From Annulohypoxylon bovei var. microspora (taxonomy: Eukaryota; Ascomycota; Sordariomycetes; Xylariales; Hypoxylaceae), in the NCBI GenBank assembly GCA_022836615.1, contig MU405336.1, forward strand, positions 56,027-120,026: 64,000 nucleotides of DNA. The letters run 5' to 3'. Within the stretch, counting starts at the first letter, position 1, and every line of letters begins with the position of its first letter. The notes under the pieces were generated by a model. The model was not told the origin of the DNA, did not search any database, and saw only the letters and a program-made list of their open reading frames with translations. Shown here in pieces: positions 37,069 to 46,815 of the stretch. A program made the translations under genes and the position numbers.

Positions 37069-39248
37069 TATTTTTATTAATCATTTTTTAATTAATAAAA
37101 ATCTTCGAAAAAACGTTTATTATATCGAATAATAACTTAATATATAAATATTTTTTAAATAATAAATAATTAAAACTTTATAATATTTATCGTTTTTTAT
37201 TAACATAATTTAAATATATATAAATTCTTTAATAATTTCTTTAATAACCTTATAATTAACTTATTAAATAATTTTAATTTATTTTATAAAACCAAAGAAA
37301 TAATTTTAATTAAAAATAAATATTTAATTTAAATTAATAAATAAAAAGATTTTTTAATATATATAATTATATTAAATCTCTTCATTTTAAAAAACTTAAC
37401 ACACTTTAAATTAAAAAAAAACAAATGTTTAAAAATCATATTTTCGATTTTAATTAAAAAACGGCAACGTTTAATATAATAATTTAATATAAAAAAGCTT
37501 AATAAGTAATATAATAATTAAGCTTTCATTTAAATTTTAATCGAAAAATTTAAAGATAAATAATCGATTTAAATCGTTCATTAAAACTTAACCAAAATAC
37601 ATTAAAATACCTTTTAATATTTTAGCGATTTTTTTATTAATTTTAAAAGTAAATTAATTTTAATTAATAAATTACATTAAAAAAAAAGAATAAAATTAAT
37701 TATATTAACATAAAATTAAATAATAAATTAAAAAACATTTTTATAATTAAGAAATTAAATAAAAAAGATTATAATAAATAAATGGTTAAAATTAACGACG
37801 TAATAATTAAAATAAAAAGGGCATTAAATTATAAAAAAAAAAGCAACCACTTTATAACCATTTAATATAAAAAAGCATTTAATTAAAAAATCGTTAACTT
37901 TATTAACATAATAATTACTTAAAAATAAAAATTAAAGTTTAATAAAAATAAAAATATAATTATAAATAAAATAAATTATATAATTTTAATTATTATGATA
38001 ATTATAATAATAAGTTAAATAAATAACTCGCACCAAAATAATAATAATTTATTAAAAACATAATAAAAGTTAAACTAAAAATTTAAAAAACTTAAAAAAA
38101 AAAGCAAGTGTACCCGTTATATAAAAATAAAACATTTTATAATAATTTATTTATTATTTTAAATTATATTTTAATCGAACCATAATAATAAAAATAATAC
38201 GTTATAAATGGTTACTATAAAAGTTTAAAATAATTGAAATGTTAAAAATAATCATAAATTATTAAAATACTTAAAAAACGAATAATTTTTAAGTAAAATC
38301 ATGTTTAAAAGTTAATATTAAAATTTATAAATATTAAAAAAACCTTAAATAAAATATATATCACCTTTTTTTTAATTAAAACCTTATTAAATGGATAAAA
38401 GTTTATTAATACGTTTATAAATTCGAAATATTTAATATATTTAACATTTAATAAAAGATTTATACGATAAATAAAATTACCGCGTATATTTATTTAAAAA
38501 AAAAAGTTAAAATTAATTAAAAATGGGGAATTTTATACAATTAATACGCTTATATATATAAAAATTAATATAAATGATAAAAAAAAATAAATATAAAGTT
38601 ATATTATTTTAAATTTTATGTTTTTTTTAATATTAAGAAAATTATAAATAAAATGAAATGATGTTATTTATAAGGCGAAAAAAAAGTTAATTAAAATAAG
38701 TTTAAAGAAATATAATTTAATAATATATAAAAAGGGTTAAAATACCATTTAAACATTTTATAACGTTAAAATAAAATGCTTATAAATTAAAAAAGTTAAA
38801 TATATAATGGGAAATGTGTTTTTAACACTTATAACTTAAAAAAAAAAAACGTTAATATAAAAAAAACGGTAAAAACGTTTAAGTTTTTAATGTTATTATG
38901 TAAAATATTAATATCGCATTAAAAAAAAAAGAAAAGCTTATAATTAATTAAATTTAAAAAGTGTTATTTAATAAATTAAAAAATTAAATTAAAAACTTTT
39001 TAAACGATAAAAGTATAATGTTACCACCATTAAAACTAAGGTTAAATATTAAAATTAATTTATAAAAAAATAATTAAAGTAAAAAAAAGGAAGTTTTATA
39101 AGGACTTTTATATAATATATTAAAAAAAAAGTTTTTAATGTTACGAAAAACCTTAATAAACTTATTAAATAAAAGGTAAATTAAGGTTAATAATTTTTTA
39201 AGAAAAGCATTAATATTATTCGTAAAAAAACCAAGAAATAACCTTCGG

Positions 39249-39767
39249 TTTTATGTGGATTATAAGGTTTTTAACGTTATTTTAACACGTGATTATTATT
39301 TATTATTATTAATTAAAAAAACCTTATAATCCTTTTATAAAACCAAATGGTTAATTAAAATTAACGTTAAAATTATATTTTATAAGTTATAAATAAAAGA
39401 AAAAAATAAATGGAAAATTGCTTTTTATACTTAATTTAAAGCTTTTAAGTAATTAATTATATCCTTTAAGTTATGCGGGGTATTAATGGTGTTTTAACAT
39501 TATATTAATAAAACTTTATTTAACCTTTTAAATAATTATTATTTAACGTATGTGGATAACGTAATAATTTATTTAAATAAATCTTGTAAAAATTATATAA
39601 ATAAAATTAAAACGGTGTTAAAACGCTTTAATAACATTGGTTTAAAATTAAACCTTTTTAAGTGTTTTTTTATTATAAAAAAAATCAAATACTTAGGCTT
39701 TATTATTACGGTAAAAGAAGGGATTAAAATAAATTTTAATAAAGTTATAATTATTAAAAGGTAAAAA
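39249..39767 (+). pseudogene. Reverse transcriptase remnant of the inner gypsy element
   Basis: In one frame the sequence keeps FYVDYKVFN (39249), then stop codons, then YVDNVIIYL (39549), where a gypsy polymerase would have YVDD or YLDD. The Asp-to-Asn change is a G-to-A transition, the direction RIP makes. The following frame to 39764 keeps CKNYINKIKTVLKRFNNIG and KKIKYLGFII, matching the thumb and connection region of gypsy polymerases. The catalytic site is destroyed, so this is a pseudogene. Confidence 0.8.
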
Positions 39768-41874
39768 CCACTTACAAATATATGGGGAGTTTGCAGCTTT
39801 TTAAAATTCGTGAATTTTTATAAGACGTTTATTAAAAGATTTAATAAATTAATTATTTTTTTAACTACTTTAATAAAAAAAGGGGTTTTTTTTAAATAAA
39901 AATAAAAAATAAACGCAATGTTTAAAAAATTAAAATATTTATTCATTACCACACCGATCTTAATTTATTAAAACCTTAATTAAAAAATATACTTAAAAAT
40001 AAATTATTTAAAATAAACTTTAAAAACCTACTTTTTATAAAAAAATTATAATAAAATATTAAAGCCCGTAATTTACTATTTAATAAAATTATTATTAATT
40101 AAATACAATTATAAAATATATAATAAAAAGCTTTTAATAATCGTTAAATTAATAAAAACATAATAAAAAAAGTTATAAAAAGTGGTTAAACTTTTTACGA
40201 TTTTCATAAACCATAAAAATTTAAAATATTTCATAATTATTTGTAAATTAAATAAATGTTAAATACGTTAAAAATAAACTTTATTAAAATTTAATTTCAT
40301 TATAAAATACCAGGTTAATAAAGAAATAAAATAACTTAATATTTTATTAAAATAAGGTTAAAATATTTTAATAAATTAAAAAAACGAAAAAATAATAAAT
40401 TATATATAACGCTTACTTAAATAAAAATAATTATCCTTAATAAAAATAATAATAATAAACATTTAAATATTTTTAATAAATATCATTAAAATATTAAAAA
40501 AAAAGGTAATATTAAATTAAAGCCTTATAATTATACTTATTAAAAAAAGAATCTTTTATAATAAAAACTTATAAACCTTATAAAATCAAAAGGTCGTTAA
40601 AGATATAAACTTTAAAATAATTTATAAGGTTATTAATAAAGGTAATCGTTATTTCCCGTTAATTTTTAAGGATTATAAAATTTCGATCGTTAAATATAAT
40701 TTAAACGATAAAAGAACCGTATTATTTAAAAAACGAATGTAAATACCAAATTAAAAGCCTTTTAAAACGGTTATAATTTAAAATATCCATAATTCCCACG
40801 TTATAAATCACTTAAGAAAAAATAATATTATTATAATCGCCTTAAAATCCTTTTATTAATTAATTATAAAACAAAATATATAAAAGTTTTATAAAAATTA
40901 TAATATTTATAACCGAATTCACATTTAATAAACTTAATAAAAAAGGTTATTAAAACCTTTACTTATTTTTAATCGTTATTTTTTAAAGTTATTTATTAAT
41001 TTTATAATAAAAATATTAATAAGAAAAAAAAAAAACCCTTAATATTTAATAATAATCACTTATTAATTATTAAAATAAATTTTATTAAAAATAATAAATA
41101 TTATAAAAGTTAAAGTGTATATTATAAAGCTTATATATATTTATATTAAATATCATGGCTTTTTTATAACGATAATATTAAACCGAAAAAACAATTAAAT
41201 AAACGCATTTTAAATAAAACTTTATAAATTAATAAAAATAATATAATGTTTATTTATTACTTTTAACCCAAAGATTAATAAATTCATAAAAAAAATAAAT
41301 TAAAAAATATAAACATATTTATGATATTTTTTAATTTATACATAATTTAATTAATTAAAAATATTATTTATAATAATAATAATAATTAATAATCGAAATA
41401 TAATAATTAAATTAAACCTTTTTTATATAATATATAAATATTATATATATTTAATTAAATAAATCGTTAATAAAGCCTTAAATAAATCATTTAAAAAATA
41501 ATAAGCCATAAACTTTATAATTAAAATTAAAAAAATTAATAAATATACTTAAATTATTATAATTATAATTTAAAAACATATAAAACATATAATAAATTAA
41601 TCCCGATTAAAGGGCTTTAAATATAAAATAAATAATAAAATTTAATTAAACTTAAAAAATATCGCAATATTATAACTTAAAAAAAAATTTTTTTAATTAT
41701 ATATAAAATATAAAGTAATTAAAGTAATTAATCCTTATATAATAAAATTAAACATACTTATAAGAATTTAACCACGATTTTACATTAAATTACTTAAATT
41801 AATAATTATAAACCCGTTATTATTTTAAATATAAAATAACGTTTAACCACCACCCTTTATTAATTAAGATAATA

Positions 41875-42040
41875 AAAACCCCGAATATATTATTAAAAAA
41901 ATTTTACGATTAAAAAATAAATGTAAAAGACAAGGTATACACAAAATAATATTAATTAAATAAAAGGGTTACGTAAAATTAACATAAAAGCCTTAAGAAA
42001 AATTAAAAAATATAAAGGCTTTAAAAACGTTTTGTTAATA
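41875..42040 (+). pseudogene. Chromodomain remnant of the inner gypsy element
   Basis: Reading around PEYIIKKILRLKN, then KGYV and KLKNIKALKTF, reproduces the spacing of a chromodomain at the integrase C-terminus. Tryptophan positions have become stop codons (TGG to TAA/TAG). It lies about 75 bp before the 3' LTR, as expected. Confidence 0.6.
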
Positions 42041-42114
42041 ATTTAAAGTAAGAAATAAAGTAAACGAAAAAACCTTCGTAATTACAAGCTTTAAAAAACG
42101 AAGAAAAAAGGTAT

Positions 42115-42426
42115 TATTATAAATTAAAAACTTAAAAAATTAATTAAAGTAAAAATTAACATAAGCTTATATTATAATTATAAACATAATAAATGTAAAT
42201 CCTTATAATAAAATTATTAACAATTTTAAATAAATTATAAAAATTATTAAAACATATATAAAAAGAATTTCCACGTTAATTAATTTAATCCACACCTTTA
42301 AACATAAATATTATAACTTTAAAAATAAAAAATTATTATTTTTCCTTTTTTTTTTTATTAATAAAAATAACCTCATTTTTGACCTCATATAACACAAGTT
42401 TACCGTTGCTTATAAAAACCGTTACA
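42115..42426 (+). repeat. 3' LTR of the inner gypsy element
   Basis: 312 bp, ends CCGTTACA followed by TTATT. Pair of 36759-37068. Confidence 0.85.
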
Positions 42427-43114
42427 TTATTATAATACTTTAATAATAAATACTTATAAATTTTTTAAAAAAATAATTTTAATTTTAAAAAACTTTTAAT
42501 ATATAATTAAAAAATAAGCGGAAATATATTTCAAATATTTATTATTATATAATTAAAAAATATTAAAAAAAATAATTTTAAATTAAAACAAAAAATTCCT
42601 TTCAAAAATTTAATAAATTATATTTTTAAAAATAAAAACCGTATAAAACTTTTCAATAATATAACATTCGTAAACAAATAAATAAAATAAAAAATAAAAC
42701 CAAAACGTAAAAATAAACATTTAATTTCATATATTATTATTAATAATCTTATAAAATTTCATAATTTCATTTTTATAATATAATTTAAATAATATGAAAT
42801 TATTTATTTTAAAAAAATCTTTAAATAAAGTAATTTTAAGTTTTAAATTAATTATAATAATATCGATTTTAAAAATACCACATAATATAATAAATTTTAA
42901 AACTTTAAAAAATGTATATTAATAAAAAACCGTAATAATAATAAACTTCGCGGTAATAATTAATAAAATATAATATAATAATAAATATAATTTTTAAAAA
43001 TTTAATGTCGACGAAAAAATATATTTAAAATTATATAAAAAATATTATTTATTTGGAAAGCCCGTTAAAAAATAATTAAAACAAAGAATTAAACCATTAA
43101 TAATGGTTAAAAAA

Positions 43115-43450
43115 ATCGGGGAATTAACTTATGAATTAAATTTCCTTTAACATTAACGAATCCATTAAATAATATTAATTTTATAATTAATTTTAAGATT
43201 ATTTAAGAAAAATATTTTTTAAAAAAGGAAATTATAATTTAAATAAGTTTAAATAAATGGAAATAACGAAGAATAAAAATCGTTTAAAATTAAAGAACTT
43301 TTAAAAAGAAAAGTTAATAAAATAAAAAGGAAATATACCTTCGAATATTTAATTCATTAAAAAAATTACGAAATAATATATAATTAATGGTATTTACGAA
43401 AACTTTTAATAAAAAACACATTAAAGTTAATGTAAAAATATAATTAAAAG
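43115..43450 (+). pseudogene. Pol C-terminal remnant of the outer gypsy-type element
   Basis: IGELTYEL followed by degraded sequence and then FEYLIH, KNYEIIYN and WYLRKLLIKNTL resemble the integrase C-terminal GPF/Y-like region and a chromodomain. Stops occupy conserved Trp positions. It lies just outside the inner element and on the same strand as the outer LTR orientation, so I assign it to the outer element. Confidence 0.5.
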
Positions 43451-43960
43451 TATAAAATAATTTTTAAAAAATTAAAGGTAAAAAAAAACGTTCGAAAAAA
43501 TTAAATTAATAAAACATTAAAAAATAACATTTTATAAAAGAAAAACGAAGAAATAAAATAAATCATTAAAATAATTTTAAAAATTAACATATAAATGTAA
43601 TTACTTTACGAAATAAAAAAATAAATAAAAACAATTAAATATTTTTAATTTAATTAACGTTTAAGTTAACATTTATTACTTAATATACATTATATTTATT
43701 TAAAATCCTTTTTTTTTTATATTTTCTTTAATTATAACTTCGTTTTCATTTTTTTTAAACATTATTTTTTTTATTATAACACTTTTATTTAATTCCTTAA
43801 TTATAACTTCGTTTTTTAATTTTCTTTTAATTATAACCTCGAATATATTTTCTTTTAAATAACTTTATTTTAATTATAATATTTTTATTTAATTCTTATT
43901 CATTTATATTTACATTTAAAAAAAAAAATTCATTTACATTTATTTTTAAAAAATAAATTC

Positions 43961-44068
43961 CATTAATTACTTTTAAAAAATAAATTTCATTAATTACTTT
44001 TAAAAAATAAATTCCATTAATTACTTTTAAAAAATAAATTCCATTAATTACTTTTAAAAAATAAATTT
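43961..44068 (+). repeat. 27-bp tandem repeat, four copies
   Basis: Four consecutive copies of CATTAATTACTTTTAAAAAA plus TAAATTY, differing only by C/T at the last base. They lie in the 3' non-coding part of the outer element. Confidence 0.9.
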
Positions 44069-45301
44069 CATTAACATTTATTCATTTATAATAACTTTAT
44101 ATTAATTAAATTAAACCTTTTTCTTAAAGATTCATTTTATTTATAATTATTCATTTTCGTTAACTTTAATTTAATTAAGTTAAATTCATTTATATTTATT
44201 TTTAAATAATTAATTAAACATTTATTTACATTTAACTTCATTAATTATTTATAAAAAATAAACATGGTAAAAAAAAGAAATAAAAACGCATGGTTAAAGC
44301 ACTTTAATAATAATACGTTCTTATATAAAAAAGAAGTTATTATATTAAACAAGGAATAAAAATTCCGAAAAAAAGAAATAAAAAATCGTTTAAATAAAAT
44401 TATATAATTAAATATTTTTATAACATTCGAAATATAAATAAAAAAAAAATAATAATTATTAAAAAATTAATAATAATTAATATTAAAAGTAAATAATTTT
44501 AAGGAATATTAAATATAAATAATTATAAAATTCTTTTTAACATTAAATTTAAATTTAAAAAAAATTATCCACCATTTTATATAAATTTAATTAAATAAAC
44601 ATTTAAATAATATAAAAATTTAAATAAACGTAAAAAACGCTTTTATAATATATAATAAAACTTAAAATAAAAAATAAAATAATAAAATTACGTTAAAACT
44701 TAATAAAATAACTTTTTATTAATTAATAATTTTATAAATTTATAAAAATATAATAAAAAGTTTCGGCTACATTTTATTTTATATTTTAAAATGGCTTAAT
44801 AATTATAATTTACGTTAAATAATTTTATTATATATAAATTATATAACACCTTTTTTTTAAAAAAATTAATATAAAGAATTTATATTATACATTAAAAATA
44901 ATAAAACAAAATTCTTATTAAAAAACATTAAATAATTATAAAAACGCTTTTCTTTAAAATAAGAAAATAAACCATTTATAAAAAGGTTAAAAATAAAAAA
45001 AAATTAAATAAAAATTAAATAAAAAACATTAAGTTTTTTTAAAAAAACGATAAATATTTACGCAAAAATTTTAAACGCAAAATAATAAATCCAAAGAATT
45101 ATTAATAATTTTTATTAAAATTTAAAAAATAATAAAAAAATAATAAAAAAATTAAAAAAAACTTTCGCGAAACATTTAAAAATATTATTATAATTATAAA
45201 AAAAGATTTAAAAAAACAAAAAAAAAAAAAATAATAAAAATAATTTATAAAAAAAATAAAATAAAAACATTTTTTTTTTTTTTTAAAAAGGAAAAAATTT
45301 A

Positions 45302-46015
45302 GAGCAATGTTAAATCCGCTGTATGGATGTCGCAGGTTTCGTCCGCTGTATAGGGGCTGTCAAAAGGTACTTCAAGTCCCATACAAATCGCCATACAATT
45401 GAAGGTACCAGCAGCCGACGAAATTCAATCAATTCAACCTACTTTTCCCCCACACCCACCTACACATCTTGTTTTAATCTCCCCTTTCTCCCTTTTCTCC
45501 CACTTCAATCCCTCGTCAAATTTCTTGTAATTATACCATTAGATAGATCTCGAGAAGCGCTTTCGAATAGCCCTAGTTGCATGCTTTCAGAATCGCTGTG
45601 TGGCTGGCAAATCAGGTTGAAAGATAATCGCATATAGGGCAAGAAGGCCTACGCGAAGGGTATCGCGGGACCAACTTAGTAAAAGCTTTTAGATGCACCA
45701 ACTTTCAACCCGATTTGCCACCCACACAGCTATCTCCAAGTGATGCAAGCTAGATCAATCGAAAGCGCTTCCCAAGATCTATCTAATTGTGTAATTACAA
45801 GAAATTTGACGGGGTATTGAAGTGGCAGATATGGGAGAAAAGGGAGGTATGTAAGTGGGTGTGGGCGCGTGGATTCTTCTAAGTTCAATTAAAGGTGTGG
45901 TCTTTGGTACATGCGTTTGTATGGGGATTTGTATGCGGGGAAAAGTACCTTTTGACACCACCCCCATACAGCGGACGAAATCGACGACATCCATACAGCG
46001 GATTTAACATTGCTC
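45302..46015. mobile_element. 714-bp palindromic foldback element with 8-bp target duplication
   Basis: The two halves are inverted copies of about 350 bp each. The left starts GAGCAATGTTAAATCCGCTG and the right ends with its exact reverse complement. Arms stay alignable to the centre (45640-45690), including shared TTTCTTGTAATTA and GGCAAATC pieces. The element is flanked by a perfect 8-bp duplication AAAATTTA (45294-45301 and 46016-46023). It has normal G+C while its surroundings are almost pure A/T. It sits exactly at the junction of the outer element's interior and 3' LTR. An 8-bp duplication fits hAT-like transposases; long arms are also seen in Mutator-like elements (usually 9 bp). It has no coding capacity: frames within it are by-products of the palindrome. 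Confidence 0.85.
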
Positions 46016-46021
46016 AAAATT

Positions 46022-46176
46022 TAATATAATAATTATAACTCGCTTAACTTTTATTTTAAAACCCTTTTTTTATAAAATAACTTTTAAATAAAATAACTTT
46101 TATTTTATAATAATTAAAAAAACTTACTTTACACTCGTATAATATTTACATTATAACCTATGAATATGCCATAACA
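46022..46176 (+). repeat. 3' LTR of the outer retrotransposon
   Basis: 155 bp, ends GCCATAACA and followed by CTTTT. Its first two bases coincide with the last bases of the foldback element's target duplication. Confidence 0.85.
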
Positions 46177-46181
46177 CTTTT

Positions 46182-46815
46182 TTTAAACATTACATTTTAT
46201 TTATACATTTTCTTTAAAATTACATTTAAAGATAACTTGATGAATAATCACTCAAATTTCGTGCAACCTAGTCCATTAAATTTGTTGAAAAATTAGCTTT
46301 CGAATGATATAAAGTTTATTTATATAATAATTATATTGGTGGTGTTATGAATTTATTTAACATTTAATCATTTTCGGAGCTAGCTCGGACCCTAGGAGGT
46401 GGTCCGAGCTAAACTCCGAGAGGTGGTCCGACCTAGTCGACGAGGTGGTTTCAGCAGAATCCCCCTTCTGTAGCGAAGGTGACTCGCTAAGAGCCTTGGG
46501 CTGAATCAGATTTGCTAGCCGGCGGGACAGTGAGACGTCACAGCTGCTATCCCACAAGGATACCTACAAGAATTGGGTAACCTAGGTGCTACACCACGCC
46601 ATAGATGTGTGTTTGTTGACTCTTTGTCCTTTTCGGGAATTGTACATATTGTTCTAACATCTCTATCCATCCTATTCTCTCTTTAACATATTCCATTTCT
46701 TATCCATACATTCGACCCAAACCCAACGCGACATAATATTTTAATCGGACGGAACCGAGTTGTTGTTTGCTTGTGTGGATCCGTGTGCGAATAGCATCGT
46801 TGATAGTTGGGTAGC
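46182..46815. other. Right border of the A+T-rich island and PLC promoter
   Basis: A+T-rich until about 46370, then normal composition. No gene seen. It contains the inverted GAGGTGGTCCGAGCTA copies (46396-46450). The last 250 bases are the phospholipase C promoter and leader. Confidence 0.55.
46396..46450 (-). repeat. Inverted copies of the left-border 16-mer
   Basis: GAGGTGGTCCGAGCTA (46396-46411), GAGGTGGTCCGACCTA (46420-46435), GTCGAC and GAGGTGG follow one another. Reverse-complemented, they match 27581-27618. Confidence 0.8.

Larger units (their letters stand above)
36759..42426 (+). mobile_element. Inner Ty3/gypsy chromodomain retrotransposon, complete but RIP-degraded
   Basis: 5,668 bp bounded by LTRs of 310 and 312 bp and by a perfect 5-bp duplication TTATT (36754-36758 and 42427-42431). 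LTR ends are TA...TA on the left and TA...CA on the right, as mutated TG...CA. The interior (about 5.0 kb) keeps, in order on the + strand, reverse transcriptase traces (39249-39767) and a stop-ridden chromodomain at about 41875-42040, the order seen in chromoviruses. It is inserted into the outer LTR element. No frame is intact and it cannot be active. Confidence 0.85.
28779..46181 (+). mobile_element. Outer LTR retrotransposon, RIP-degraded, with nested insertions
   Basis: Bounded by direct 155-bp LTRs (28784-28938 and 46022-46176) and a 5-bp target duplication CTTTT (28779-28783 and 46177-46181). The LTRs align without gaps and differ at about 18 sites, all transitions. The LTR starts with TA where TG is expected and ends CA on the right and TA on the left, which is what C-to-T changes would give. 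Removing the three insertions described below leaves about 9.9 kb. Traces of a gypsy-type pol end, including IGELTYEL and a chromodomain-like stretch, survive at 43115-43450 on the + strand. The interior is saturated with stop codons. Residual cytosines are often in CpG, as expected when CpA is the target of mutation. Confidence 0.8.

Noticed and set aside
45323..45994. Open frames on both strands (104 and 71 codons)
   Set aside because: They are mirror products of the palindromic foldback arms and contain no recognised domain.
28440..46350. Could the A+T-rich block be a mitochondrial DNA insertion or a centromere?
   Set aside because: LTR pairs, target duplications and polymerase traces explain it as RIP-mutated retrotransposons. 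A centromere cannot be excluded from one island but needs no invoking.
46357..46557. 66-codon minus-strand frame at the right edge of the island
   Set aside because: It runs through the dispersed 16-mer repeats and shows no domain or coding signal.
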